Origin: Euptelea pleiosperma
Taxonomy: Eukaryota > Streptophyta > Magnoliopsida > Ranunculales > Eupteleaceae
DNA length: 64,000 nt
Direction: 5' to 3'
Assembly: GCA_035048495.1 (NCBI GenBank)
Contig: CM068540.1
Coordinates: 4,324,829 to 4,388,828 of the forward strand
Part shown: positions 1 through 12,989 of the stretch, in pieces
Layout of the letters: the number at the start of each line of letters is the position of its first letter
Numbering within the stretch: position 1 is the stretch's first letter
The notes under the pieces: generated by a model
Told to the model about the DNA's origin: nothing
What the model saw: only the letters and a program-made list of their open reading frames with translations
Database searches by the model: none
Program-made: the position numbers and the translations under genes

Positions 1-1457
1 CCTGTTATGGCTTACTTTCCCCATGGTTAATAAAATTTTCAGTCTAGAATTTTCTTGAGTTATGTTTCTAATCAAAGTTGCATTTTTGATTTCAAAATCA
101 TTTCTTTCAAGACTTAATTTCTCAATTTCTACTTTAAGTTCATGTTCTCTGTTTAAGATTTGAGTTATTTCATATTTTTTCATCACAGTTTGATATAAAT
201 CTCTTAACTCAATTTTTAGTGAAGACTTTTTGCAACACACTACAGTTTTCTCTTTCTTTAGATTATCACAAGATTTTGCTAGAATTAAGCTTTCCTTATA
301 CAAATTATCAAAGGCAAGCTGAATGTCTTCTTCACTTTCATCATCACTGAAATCGGTTTCATTTTTCATTATAGCATTTTGAGAGTTACAATTTTCATTC
401 ATATTAGCAATAGTCATTAGTGCTCTAATATTAGATGATTCTCCGCTATCACTTGATGTGTTTGTTTCATTATCGAAATCATCACTATTTATGTCTCAAG
501 CAGTTGCTTTCATAGCTTTAGTTTTTCTTTAATATTATTAGGACAATTAGTAGAGATATGACCAAACCCCCTACATTTATAACATTGTATTTCATCTTTG
601 TTGTTTTCTTCCTTTTTGTATTTTTCAGATTTTTCAAAAGGTTTTCTATTCTTTTGTGTGGAATTTTTCTTGTCATTGTTTCTGAAAAACTTTCTGAATT
701 TTTTAGCAAAGAGGGCAACTTCATCATCAATGTTATTAGACTCATCAGAGTCACTTTCTTCTCTCACTTGTTTCTTAAAGGTTTTTAGAGCTAATCCTTT
801 CTTTTTGGGTGTATAAAATTTTAGTTCAAATGTTTGAATTGATCCTATCAGTTCTTCTAATCTTATCAGATCAACATTCTTACTTTCTTCAATAGTTGTA
901 ATTTTTGGATGAAATCTATCGGGTAATGATCTCAAAATTTTTCTGACAATTTTAGGCTCAGGAATAGCTTCACCAAGACCCCACATGGAGTTAATTATTT
1001 CACTTAGCTTGGTATAGTAGTCTGTGAAACTTTCATCCTCATTCATTCTAATAATTTCAAATTGAGTTGTGAGCATTTGCAGTTTTGACACTTTAACAGA
1101 ATTTGTTCCTTCATAGGTTATTTTCAAAATGTCCCATGCTTGTTCTGAGGTTTCACAAGCAATTATCCTTTTGAATTCGTTAGGAGATAAAGCATAATGT
1201 ATTGCATTCAATGCACGATTATTATATTGGTATGCATCTTCATCTCCTATACTCTAGTCTCCTTTTGGTTTGATAGCAATAGTAGTTGATTTTCCAACAA
1301 TCGTTGCTACAGTAGGGGATGTACATCCCATTTCTAGTGTTTTTCAAATCCGTTCATCCAGGGATTTTAAGAAAATTCTCATTCTAGCCTTCCAGTAGGC
1401 GTAATTAGTACCATTGAATAGAGGAGGTCTAAACACAGAGTAACCCTCTTGACTCAT
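1..1457 (-). pseudogene. Copia retrotransposon gag, broken, left-truncated by window
   Basis: Read on the minus strand, the gag begins at an ATG at 1457-1455 with MSQEGYSVFRPPLFNGTNYA, the usual start of plant Copia gag (DUF4219 type). A UBN2-type gag domain follows and then a CCHC zinc knuckle, CYKCRGFGHISTNCP, near 545-590. The open stretch 1211-510 encodes 233 residues. Lesions are visible: a TGA after DERI and a TAG after PKGD upstream of the open stretch, and a frame change plus TGA just after the knuckle. Beyond that the acidic, coiled-coil-like gag tail continues to base 1. Protease, integrase and RT would lie left of the window. This is a dead copy that would have packaged element RNA. 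Confidence 0.9.
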
Positions 1458-1518
1458 GGTTATTTTAAGGGAACTAAGGATCACACTTGGGTTGTTAAGC
1501 CATTCACAAATTGACCTT

Positions 1519-1530
1519 GCTCTGATACCA
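1519..1530 (-). other. Copia primer-binding site (tRNA-Met)
   Basis: The minus strand reads TGGTATCAGAGC, complementary to the 3' end of initiator tRNA-Met and the standard primer-binding site of plant Copia elements. It sits between the gag start and the LTR, fixing the element's orientation as minus. Confidence 0.9.
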
Positions 1531-1532
1531 AT

Positions 1533-2839
1533 TGAAATTCCATTTTAATTACCAGGTTAAGTCCTAAAGGGGGGGTGGATAGGATAATTTTTAATTCCTT
1601 TGCGAATTCTTTGTGGATTAAAATTTACTAATTACACAAGGCGAAAAGGATCAAACAATTAATATATCAATCATTCACAGAGCATGTATGTAAGAAAAAT
1701 GAGAACTAATTATGCAAACATTCACAATTACACGAGACTCAGATTTATAGTGGTTCGGTGACTCCGCATCTACATCCACTGTCCAATACTCACCACGAGT
1801 AGAATTATATTATTTCAATCATGCATTACAACATTTTCAATCGAAATAAATAATCAACCAACTAAGATTATACTTAGTCTTAATCTAACGAGAATCGCTT
1901 CTCGCTCACCTAGAGAGTTAGCCTAGGCCATTAGCCTATTTAGAGAAATTCTTTTCTCTTGGATCTATTATCCACAACTCAATTAAATGAGTCCACACTC
2001 ATCCACCAATCACAAAATAATAGTGTCAACAAATTTTGAATTATATCAAAAGATGTTGGTTCATAGAAACGCTTACCTATCGATGAATACGATCGAATGA
2101 AAAATCCTTTGGAGAAGAATTTGCCCAAGAAACACTCTGCCAAGAGTAATCCTCTTCTTGGAAGAAGATTCTTGCAAAATAACAATCCCAAATAGTCTCT
2201 TCCAAACACTTAGAGCATTCACAACGAATTTTTAGCTTTGCTCTGGTGAAGCTCTCACAAATTCCAGATCTCTTGACTTAAAGAATGATAATCACGTAAC
2301 GAAAAGTAGAGATCTCTTGATTGGGTTGATTCTAATAGAGGGAGATGGCTCTAATTTATAAGTAGGCCTCCCTTTGCTAGAATCGTACCGAATATAGCCG
2401 TTTGAAGGGCCAAAATGCTCTTCTACTCGCATAAAAGATTTCGTCAAACGAGATCCGAAACTGGCGGGGTTGACCACATTGATGGCCGGTCGACCGAGAC
2501 TTTAGTCGGTCGCCTGCTCAGGCATTCAGCCAAATTTCTCAAACCCAAGAGTTAGGGTCTACTGAACGATTTTGGCCGGTCGACCGGACCTTCGGTCGCC
2601 TGTAAATAAGGGCCGGTCGGTCGGACAGTTTTGTCTATAGCCAAATGCTACCAAATTTCTGAGAATTTCTCTTCTCATCATACGCACAATCCCTAACTAA
2701 CACTTAACCATCTAGGGTAAATCAATATCCACTAGCAACGCGCGGTTTTACCCTCAGATATGCATAAGTAACTGCTAATATTCACTTAAAAGTGCTTATT
2801 TTAAGCCATTATCCTTTAGCGTTATTGCACTCTCTTACA
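1533..2839 (-). repeat. Copia 5' LTR (minus orientation)
   Basis: The LTR abuts the primer-binding site; its 3' end on the minus strand reads AATTTCA. Near that end is the C-run CACCCCCCCTTTAGG typical of Copia U5, and a TATA-like TTATAAATT lies near 2353-2361. The putative U3 (about 2480-2620) carries several GGTCGACC palindromes. The outer end is uncertain. I place it at 2839 because the minus strand there starts TGTAAGAG, like the solo LTR at 29376; another candidate is TGTTGG near 3084. The second LTR lies outside the window, so the boundary cannot be confirmed by a target duplication. Confidence 0.7.
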
Positions 2840-5800
2840 TAAAACTTCCTTATTTATCCACTTTTCTACGTAAAAGTCTCTTTCATTGCGTAGAACGCAC
2901 TTTTCTGGACGAAATGGTATATTTGCATGCATTAAACACATTTTTGGAAGTCTAGATATGAAGTCGTTTTGATCAAGTCTCATTATACGCTTTTCTCTTG
3001 CAGAAAACCCGATCGGGTGATTCTCGAGACTTGTGAGCCCACAATTAACCACAGAAGCCCACTATCAAAGCTTAAAGAGCCAACATGCTATGACTAGAAG
3101 ATACAGGCCAAGTACGGGCAAAGTTAGAGGATCGTAGAGCCAGATAAAGAACAAAGAGAGAGAGGCAATGCTGAAGACTAAGAAACGGGCCAAAGTGATT
3201 AAAAGCTGCACCCAAAGACATAAAATGATGGCTTACGTGATTGGTGAAGCCTACTAAGGTCTATGTTGAAGATTAGGGTTCAAGACCCTTCGCCAGCTCT
3301 TTTGCCTTTATTTTGCATTATTTCCTCTCTCCTAATTCTCTCTCCTCTAGCTCTATCCCATCTCCCATAGCTTTTCTACTGTTAGATCATCCATTGGACC
3401 GTTAGATCTTTCTAGATCTGACGGTTCGCCAATCTCAGTTTGACCCAGCGATTCACCCAAAATCTTGGCCATCCACTCTCTCATCACCCATTATCCTAGT
3501 GGCCCACTGGCTCACCTATCCTTAGGTCCATTGTCTTGTTGGCCCATTGGCCGACATGTGGCATGCTCAGTATTGGCCCAAAAGTCCACTATCCTATGGC
3601 CTCATTAGTAGGCCATGGTTTATCCATGACCCATCGCCCGACACCATTTCTTGGACTGAGCACCACCTCATTTAATCGAATGGTCTTTAATTCTATCATC
3701 TAATGGATCCCTATGGCCTTGGTGGTCCCCAATCCAAGTGGCCCACAAGTAAATTTGAGGCCCATGGCCCCATTCACCTTGAAGATCATGGCTTCATTAA
3801 CTTATACAAGCCTTGCCCGTGAGAGAAAAGGTCATCATTGACCTATTCTCCCTCATCCTAACCATTCCCACATCTCTCTCTCCTAGTCACCCATACACAT
3901 GTCTCTTTCTCATCTAGCTACCCCACGTAGCTAGCAACCTATCTTTAAAATCCACCACGTTCTCTAATCTCCCAATCTAAGCTCTCTCTCTCTCCTTCCT
4001 CTAATCTCTCTCCTTGGAAGAACATGGGAGGAGCCGTCTTCCTTCTTCTCAGCCCAACCACCTTTGCATACATCCTCCATCACCAGAGTTGCAAAACCTG
4101 CAACTCCGGTCGGCCACCATGTCTACCACTTCCACAACCGGTGTTACCTTCCCCTCCTCACCAAGAACCTGCAACTAATGTTGCTGGTTCTCCACCTCAT
4201 CTACCACCGTTGTTATTTCACCTCTCCATCGACCTTGTTCACCACCGAAACCATCATCACCGGAGTTGCAGACCTCCGGTTTTCTCCTTCTTTTGGATTG
4301 GGTTCTCCTCTTCTACCCTTACAAAACCGGTTGCTGGATTTATCTCCAAGAGCTGATGCCCGGAACACCGATCCAAAGCCTGCAACTTCGGGCCAGAACC
4401 CGTCTCTCTCCTTGCAAATGCCAGCCGGTTTCTTCCATGGAAACCGACTAGCAGCATGCTGGCCAATCCTCCTCCTTCACAGGTAAGCTCACTGGAGTTG
4501 CACGCCTGCAACTCCAGCGTCTTCTTCTCCTCCTTTCTTCTATCACTGGTTGTCTTCTCCGAGAACTCCACCCCGCAGCCAACCACCGTTAAGCATCTAT
4601 GTTGCTGCTCTTCTCGTGAAAAGATCAGCTTTTCTCCACCATCTCTTCCCTTCACACCACCAGCCGTTGATCTCCCTCACGGGCTGCCTCCTTGCAGGCC
4701 ATTCCCATGACCAGCTACAACCCCAGCAGGTTCAGCAACACAACATCATCCTCCTCTCAAGAACCTGTGCACACCACCGTGTTGTTGGTCTCGTGTGTTG
4801 CTGTCCTGCAACACAACATCCTCCTTGTTGCCGTTTAATGACCTGCAAGTGTGCAGGCCGTTAGCACTTGCAACCACCATTCTCCAACCAGCCACTACAC
4901 CGCCCTCATGTGCTCTTGCTGGATGCACCGCTCAACCTGCTAGTAGATGGCTTGCAACCATTGCAGGCCATTATCCCCTTCTCCATGCTTCTCAGCCACA
5001 GTGCAACCTCCCTGTTGGCTGTTCCCTCCAAGGCAGCAACCTACTGCATGCTACCTCCTCACCTCTAGCCACTCCATGAAGGGTAGCAGCGGAGTTGCAG
5101 TTCTGCACCACCGTCCTCTTTCTCTGGACTGTCTCCTCCTTGCAAATGGTGGTGCACACAACCACCAAAGCAACCACAGTCGGGCTCCTCTTCATCTTCT
5201 ATCACGTCCTCATCTTCACCAACTCACAGACAAGCAACACCACCACCATTGTTCTGGACAACGCCATGGCCATTGGCATGTCTCTCCTCCAAGAGACCGA
5301 CCATTGCATGCTCCTTTGGGCGTGCTCTTCATCACCTACTCTTCGTTGCCCGTGCATCTTACACAACCACCACTTGGCCGGACCTACAGGCCCTCACTTT
5401 CTTTCTTGGAGAACCAACAACATCCTCTTGGTAGTTGCAGTGCATGCTGCCCATGCCTGCCTTCTTCTTGGTCAAAGCACACCCCACGAGTTGCTCTCCT
5501 CCAGCCTGCAAACCTTGCCCAGTTGCATGCCCAATAGTGCAGACCAGTAAGCCCTGCTCATCCTTTCATCCCTGCCTTAAACAACCTAAAGGAGCTTCTC
5601 CTCAACAGATTATGCCCGTGTGCCTCCATGCCATACCGAACAGTCGGTGTTGTCTCCCTTGGGCAGTAAGGTTGTGCAACCCGCAACTTCTCACCTTGGG
5701 CCAGCACCTCTCCATTGGTTGCTTGCACCACATGCAGTCCCCACGACCTCCTTCTTTGGCCGAACCAAGGCCGAGTGCACCATGCATCCCACGGACTGAG

Positions 5801-6665
5801 CACACCATCATTGGGGCATGCACCATTTATGTTCTTGACCATGCAACCATTCACGGGGCCGATCACTCCCGAGGTAAGTGACCAAAGGTAATGGTTTCTC
5901 TCATCTTCTTCTCCTTTCTCTCTCTAAAATTTTACTTTCTCTCTCTAGATCTCCTCTCTCTCTAAAACGACATGGAAGGAACGTGACATCCCTAATTCCA
6001 TGTTCTCTCTCGACCTTCTATTTTCTCTCTCTACCTTTTATTTTCTCTCTCTAGATCCTTACTACATTCTCAGGCCGATCGCCTCTTCACTTGGCTGACT
6101 CATTTCGGCGAGTGAAAAGGTGAGCTTTTTAGGGCACATTATCGTACATTTGCCAATTCACATCTACCTTGTCGGCCGGTAAGATCCGATGTGGATTCCA
6201 CGATTGAGCAACATTCCATGAAATTTGAACGGTCCTCTTCTTGATCTGTAGCGCTCTTAGCTCTAAAGGTCATGGGATTCTTTTCTGTCAAAACTCTTCT
6301 CTTGATTGAAGCATTCATCGAAGTCTTGGACGATCCTCTTCTTGATCGGTAGTGCCCTTAGCTCCAAGATTTCAATGGACGTTTCTTTCCCTTACCTCTT
6401 CATCTCTCAACCCTTTACATGCTTTCTTTATTTATGTTATTTTTATTTATGTACGCACTCTTTGATGATTAATGAAGTCGATTTTGATATTTTGGTGTTC
6501 TAAATCTCAAATGAATGTTGTTTTTCGACTCGCTCTTCTCATCTCTTCCACCATTCTCATTTCTCTATGTATATTATTTGTCAGTTTTAATTTCTTATTG
6601 TACTAACTCACACTGAGTGCGGATCGACATCCGACACGTACTGCTATACAAGTTACATTTTGCAG
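2840..6665 (+). repeat. Pyrimidine-rich LTR-like region, possibly a Ty3 Tat-type LTR
   Basis: No credible gene is seen. From about 3300 to 6100 the plus strand is strongly C/T-rich, with CTCTCT tracts and recurrent CTGCAACTCC / GGAGTTGCAG words. The low purine content removes stop codons and leaves overlapping open frames up to 196 codons that look like no family. A short segment is repeated imperfectly at about 6230-6265 and 6325-6365 (CCTCTTCTTGAT..GTAG). The end, 6610-6660 (GCGGATCGACATCCGACACG followed by TACTGCTATACAAGTTACATTTTG), resembles sequence just upstream of the primer site in Ty3 Tat/Athila elements. A possible degenerate primer site, TGGCGCCATTAC, lies at about 6739. Classification is inference. 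Confidence 0.35.
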
Positions 6666-9600
6666 ATAATCAGATTTTATAAATATTGTTGAAGTTAGGG
6701 TTTCCGAATTGACGACGCGGAAAAACCTTAATTTCAAATGGCGCCATTACTGTTCGGTGTACAAGAATGCGTAAAGGAATGAAGACGACCAACCCCCAAC
6801 CAACATATTGCCAATCCTTGGTAATTAGTGCGAAATAAATGAGCTTAAACGGGCTCCGCACATGCTGCACACTTTTTCATATTAGTTAAAAGAAAACACC
6901 GTTCGTCAAATTATCGTATGGATGCAAAAATAGTCATAAGCTAGCAGATAATCATGAAGTTTTGACAAGACTACAGATTGATAATCATGACCTAGAATAG
7001 CCAGACTCGACGTGTGTGTGTGGTCAACATTATCATTATCCAATAGTGAAGAGTTCCAAATCACCTAAGAGATTGCATGCCTTGACCTCAAATCTCACTT
7101 GAAAAACACTCAGAAATGATCACTCGTCAGTAGTTTTATTTCTGTTCTCTCAATTTATATGTGAAGAGACATATTGATAAAAATAAATATCTCATATATG
7201 TATTGTTTGAAGGAAGGACATTTTTAACAGAAGAAGATCTCATGACAGGAATATCATTTCACTTGGGAATGTTAGATCAAACTCTATAGCTTCTCTTTCT
7301 CCACTCTCCACATTTTATGATCGTGCTATCCGAGAATCAAGTAGGACTTTCATAGGTTATAATGAGGCTTAGGTCAGGTGTAGAAAAATAATGGGATACA
7401 GGATTTCAAAGCTTCTTAGAGGATATCTCGATTTTCTTGTATCTTTCTTGCGAGTATAAAAACCATTATCTGCTTCTTTTCCTTATTTCGTATTTTTCTC
7501 TTTTTTTCTGAGATTGCTCAATTTTGTTTTCAGCTCTTTTCTATACTTTCTTTTCATCTTTTCTTCTCAGTTTGAATCACTTGTCTTTTTCTAGACTTTT
7601 TCTTGACTTTTCTTTTCATGGTACACCTATATCAATTATTTCTCTATCCTTCTCAGAAGTAGGGTCGCGAGTCATACTTCGTAACTGGACTGGGTTATTG
7701 GTTAATGGGCTTATCAAGGAAAGTCTTTTCATAAAGGTTTAGAAGGGTTTCAAACGGTAGAGATTTGAGGTAAACTAAAAAGGCTGAAAGGTATAAAAAG
7801 ATGGACTAAATCATTTTCTAGGGTTTGTACTCTCATGTAACATGTTTCGAATAGATATAGAAAAAGGTTCTGTCGTAATAATCCAATTTTGATGTCGTTC
7901 CGAGTTCCATGATCAAGACAAAGGATAATGAGATCTCTCAACAAATATTGCGGACATGAAGAAATAGTGAGTCAACTTGTGAATCGGAATTGTAGTATAA
8001 CCTTCTGAATTGATGAAAGGCTTGAAACCGCACTAGGTTAGGTTTCCACAAATATTCTTCTAGGATCTTTAGAGATTCTAAATTTAGGATGACTCTGATG
8101 ATGAATTTGTACAATTTATGTCAAATCTGAGTTTTTCTAAGTTTTCAAATCTGTTGTAATCATGCTCGACTTGACTTGACTCAAAGCTAACATATAACAC
8201 TGAAAATGTCATCCTTTATAAAATGATTTCACGGATATTTTCAGCTAATAAAAGTCAGGGTATTTGACACATTTTGGAAGTACTAGAAAACATTGAAAAT
8301 CGTCGAAAAACACTAAAAAAATACAAGGTTTTTTTTTTATATATATATATTTTTATTTTTTTGAAAATTTATCAAAATGAAAACATGAGTTTTGGTAAAT
8401 ACCCACCCCAACCAAAATATAGCACCGTCCTCAGTGCTCATGACCGGGACCAAAAAAGATGAAATAAATGATGCAAGGAGTTTAGGGAGGATGTTACCAA
8501 TGTGGCATGAAATGAATACTGTCTAGTACCAGATGATTTTCTGTATTGATGATTCCTGCATGACAGATAAATATAGCAATAAAATATGCATGCGACTCAT
8601 GTGATTACGAATATCGGAATTGCCTTTCCGAAAGCGCTAAGTTTTACGTCTTCAGCCAGAGACAACGAATGTGATAAGCACCCCCAACCAAGTTAAAGCA
8701 CAGGGAGACTGAGTGAATCATCAGTCATCCAGCTCATCAGTTGGAGCAGGATGCTTCCATATGAGCTAACCAAACCCAACAGTAGTACGGGTAGGTTCTT
8801 TCTCAATAGAGACTGAGAGGTTTCTCTGACCGTGGATAGTAGAGTAGCAAACTTTGAAAGAGGAGCGGGTATAGGATTGCAGTAGCGATTCTCTCATCAG
8901 TAAGAGACCTAGCAATGGGATTCTCTGACCATGGTTAATAGAGCCGAAGGTACAATGTGTATTAGGGATGGATTTAGTGGAGTAGACTCCAATGGGGTTT
9001 ACAGTAAGCACCCCTATCCAAGATAAAATACAGTGAGACTGAAATGATCATCAGTCTACAGAGATTGGATCAGTGAGATCCGTCTACCCGGTCTCTCATC
9101 AGTATGAGACTTATGAGTGGTAGAGGTAATGTAGGGGTGTTGAAGATCGAAAGACTCTCAGATCGAGTCAAACGATGTGGTTTTTGAAACTATAGAAATA
9201 ATCCCTAGAATCGGTTACAAGGAGACACTGGAGTAGTGATCCTAAATGATGCACATAGAGCAAGCAAGATAATCCTATGTCTAAAATAAATCAGGATAAG
9301 TTTGAGGATTTATCTTGTTAGTTTGTGGGGGTATGGTAGATTATGACAGTAGGCGGACCACTGGTTTATCTTGTTAACCACAGGACTAACTTTGTCGCTC
9401 TTATGTTCTCACTAGAATACACTCTTCAAAGCAAATGCTTCAGTACTAACTCAAATTGATCGCAAGATAATCCGAAGCATAGACAGACGTGCGGCACATC
9501 GACTGACTTAAGTATGCCCCAGACTAATCAGATTTGTCAAGAATTGGAGATGACTATTCTATTAGTATAAGCTAAGGTTAGTTTGTGTTCCTAATCTCAA

Positions 9601-10985
9601 CAAGTAGCAGACCAACAAAAGAACCAGGAAAGCCACTGATGAGTTTGGTATACTTGAGTAGTAGGGACCTTTGGGTGTGTTAGACAACAGGGACCCGTGC
9701 TTGTGGAGTTATTCGACCTGGGATGGATGGAAAGACTACGTGGAGGGGTGTCTTAGAACACCGATCTAGTTTAGTGCTAGCTCTTGATTCTTTTTATTAG
9801 AGTGGATCTTGGGGATCAAGCTCAGTTGGAGTGATGAGGTGGGTGATGAAATCCCACAAGTTTCAAGTTAGAGCTGGGTCTGCTCAATTGGGGTTCATTA
9901 ATTAGCGGCCACATCCATACAGGGTGAATAAGTTTATGCAAAAAGCAAATAGACACGTGGCATGTGAAACACCCAATTACACTGTATCGCACTCAAGGCG
10001 AGGAAAGTGACTTACCTCCCGTGGGCCACGCCACTTGATAATCTTGACTTTGTTTTCAGTTGATCTTGAACACTTGAGTTGTCTTTTCTTCAACTTTAAT
10101 CCTTCTTTGATTTGTTTTGTCGAAGTCCACTTGATCTTTGACACTTCAGTCTTCAGTTGATTTGAGGCACATCGACATATATAAAAATACTATTACCGAA
10201 GAACTAAGTATTCCTAGGATTTGACAACCGAGACTTTTTAAAATCAATAATGATAACAATAATATTACAATAGTAATTTTATTGTACATTCTTTTTGTAA
10301 AATCAAAAAATAAAATAATCCATTGCATTCATTTGCAATGCACTACCAACCAATCAGCTAAACTTCATTTGCATCTATTTACATGGCGTGAACCAAACAA
10401 GTGTAAGTGACTCACATCCCAAGTGATTGCAACACAATTCATTGTATTTGCACTAAAGTGCAAAATGCACCCAAGTGTAGTGAACCAAGCAGGGCCTTAA
10501 ATGAGAGTTCCATGTTACCCAGGGAATCTAACCCTTTTGTCAAAAACAAAACATACAAAAGAAAGGGGGAAAACCGGTTGGCATGGTCTCTCGGTTTCCT
10601 TATGTACATGTGTCATGACGTTATTGGTGTTGAAAACTATAATTATCCTAAAAAAGATACAATTTTGAACAATTTTCAAATGATTGAGCCATTCCAAAAT
10701 TGTTCCTATTTTGAAAAAAATTAAGAATGGTTCAAAATCGTTCTAAAATGTCTTTTTTTAGTGTAAATTTATAATATATCATTTATTTTTTGAGGTTTTT
10801 AAAAAACCTAAAATATTTTATTTTCAAACCTTGACGGTTCACCTTTGTAACAAAAAAATTATGACCATTCACAGAAAAATCTACATTGATTAAACCGAGA
10901 AAACACGTTACCAAGCAAAATACATTATTCAAGCATCTATTTCTTTTACTTAAAATTTTTAGAATTTTTAATACTCTTCTTCTAG
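6666..10985. other. Degenerate intergenic sequence with diverged direct repeats
   Basis: No gene could be supported. The only clear structure is a diverged direct repeat. Segments starting near 8675 (AAGCACCCCCAACCAAGTTA) and 9005 (AAGCACCCCTATCCAAGATA) each continue with GAGACTGA and ATCATCAGTC. The intervening text repeats the phrases TCTCTGACC(A/G)TGG and TCTCATCAGTA(T/A)GAGAC. The region could be the decayed interior of the LTR-like element to its left. The stretch 10150-10980 is AT-rich with nothing recognised. Confidence 0.4.
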
Positions 10986-11103
10986 GCCCTGACCTATCCC
11001 TTGAGGGTAGGGCTAGGGCTAGGGCCTAGCCACTTCAGGTCCTCTAAGGGGGCTAGGGCCTCACCCTTATAAGCAAGTGTAGGGCCTAGCCCTTTGGCAT
11101 TTG

Positions 11104-11910
11104 TAACTTGCAAATGTTTAAAGTGGCAGATTTTTGGCCAGGATGATCTCCATGAATTTTCACCTAAAGTCAGCTCTTGATTCATCTTGGTGTGGTCCCC
11201 ACCTAGGCGTGTCAAATAATGTGTCAATTTTTATTTGGTGTGATGATCCCACCAGGCGTCCTTTAATTAAGGAACACTTAATAAGGTGCCCACGTGTGTT
11301 TGTCCGTGGAAAAGAAAATTGTACCTTTCCCTAGGTTAAAAATGTAGAGCTAGATAGAGATGTAGCTCATATCTATTACTACTTTAAAGCCAGAACTGGG
11401 GATGGGGCACGCCCTTTTCACACGACGCTCATCTACATAATGTTGATGACAGACGACAGTTTGACCCACGTGGCACACTTTTAGAGACTACTTACTGTTT
11501 GGATGTTTGGCCCATCCCTAGGTAGATCTACATAAAAAAAATCCGCCTGATTAGTATCTTCTAACCTTTGGATCTGGGTACCTCAAATAATGCTCGAAAT
11601 CTACGGTTCAAAATAAACCATTAAAAATAGTCTATTCAACAGATAGAAATTACTAATCAGGTTGAATGCCACATCAAAAACCTCCCTTTCAGGCCAAAAC
11701 TTAGCTTGATTAGTGATTTCTATGCGTTGGATTGGAGTCGTTTTCGTGGGTTGATTTTTAACCATGGAATTTGAGCATTATTTGGGGTACATAGATCCAA
11801 AGGTTTGAAATCATTAATCGGATTGATTTTTGGTATGTAGGTCCACCTAGGATGGGTCAAACATCCATTCAGCCAGTGGTCTCTAGGAATGTGCCAACTG
11901 CCTCATATTG
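11104..11910. repeat. Dispersed repeat, copy 1 (second copy at 37296-38130)
   Basis: This segment runs from GCAAATGTTTAAAGTGGCAG through TGGTCCCCACCTAGG, AGAGCTAGATAGAGATGTAG and TGGGGCACGCCC to a foldback tail (GTAGATCTACAT..GATTAGT..). It is collinear with 37296-38130. It lacks the hAT-like MITE that interrupts the second copy, so it serves as a natural empty site. The tail (about 11460-11910) has inverted-repeat arms rich in GTGGACCTAC, TTTCTAAC and CCAACGG-like words shared with the foldback family described elsewhere. Confidence 0.7.
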
Positions 11911-12135
11911 TGGTACGTCAGCAACTCTTCTCCAACCCAACCAATAGCTCGGCCTATGACTTTACCTAAGAGTGGGCCCCATTGTCAAGTTACTTTATAG
12001 ACTCGTGAACCCATTTCTCCTTAAAGAAAACTCTCTGGAGACGAACCACACTTTGTATTCTTGTCCTTGGTGCAATATATAATTATATATTTCCAAGTGG
12101 CACAGGGAGTTGCTAGGATTCACTCTTTTAATAAT

Positions 12136-12768
12136 GGGTATTTTAGTAACACACCCTAAAATTTGAAAGTAATTTGTAATACCCCTTATACTTTCAAAGT
12201 TTAGGATTAGCCCCTTGACCTAGTTTAACTATCATTTGACTAACGTTGCATTAGCATGTGCACGATGCATGTCACGTTTTAACGTTAGTCAAATGATGGT
12301 TAAACCAAGGTTTAAAAGAGGCTGTTTTAACAGTTAAACAGACTGGGGGCATTACCGTTTAAACTGTTTAATTGAAACGACCAGGGGCAAAAATGGAAAA
12401 AATCAATTTTTAACGGTTTTAACGAAAAAAACGAAAGAAATGCGCTGAAATTAAAATTTTAAAATTAAAAAAAAATAGAATTTAACGGATTTTAACAGAA
12501 ATTAAACGGATTTAACGACCGTTTTTTTTTCACAAAATTTTTCAGAATTAAACGGCCGTTAAAACAAAAAAAAACGGCCGTTTTATTCAAAACCGATAAA
12601 ACATGTATAAATGGTTTTAAAGGAAACGGGCTTGGGGCGTTACTGTTTAAACCGCCATTTTTAAAACCATGGGTTAAACTAGGTCAAGGGGGGTAAACCT
12701 AAAGTTTGAAAGTATAAGGGGGTATTACTAATTACTTAAAAATTATGGGTGTCATTACTAAAATACCC
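12136..12768. mobile_element. Mutator-like MITE with perfect 9-bp TSD
   Basis: The termini GGGTATTTTAGTAAC and GTCATTACTAAAATACCC are inverted, and the subterminal arms (AATACCCCTTATACTTTCAA / TTGAAAGTATAAGGGGGTAT) also pair. The flanks TTTAATAAT at 12127-12135 and 12769-12777 are a perfect 9-bp target duplication, typical of Mutator-like elements. No coding capacity. It is interrupted by a second MITE at 12306-12671. A related copy without that interruption lies at 42099-42420. Confidence 0.85.
12306..12671. mobile_element. hAT-like MITE nested in the Mutator-like MITE
   Basis: The ends CAAGGTTTAAAAG and TTTTAAAACCATG are imperfect inverted repeats of the hAT CA(R)GG type. The 8-bp flanks GGTTAAAC (12298-12305 and 12672-12679) are identical, as expected for hAT. 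The body is rich in AACGG / CCGTT words and A-runs and has no ORF. The related copy at 42099-42420 has the uninterrupted sequence AGTTAAACTAGG at this point, which confirms the insertion. Confidence 0.85.
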
Positions 12769-12989
12769 TTTAATAATTGATAATATTTTTAACCAATCAA
12801 TCCGTCCGAATATTTCTTTGGGGTTGCTATACTTGCTTTCCGTTGTGTGGACATTAAAACCAAATTAAATTTTCAACTTGTCAATATCATAACAATTATT
12901 CTTGCAGCAGAGATATAACAGGTTCTTCCTTCATCTCTCCTCTAACAAAAGTAACTTGATCATCCAGGTAATTCAGATACCAAGACAAG

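Noticed and set aside
4024..5881. Cluster of overlapping plus- and minus-strand ORFs up to 196 codons
   Set aside because: Pyrimidine strand skew removes stop codons in several frames at once; the peptides are low-complexity, resemble no family and lack shared splice structure.
9991..10035. Possible Ogre/Tat element splice region (GTGACTTACCTCCCGTGGGC)
   Set aside because: Only a short resemblance; no gag or RT nearby to support it.
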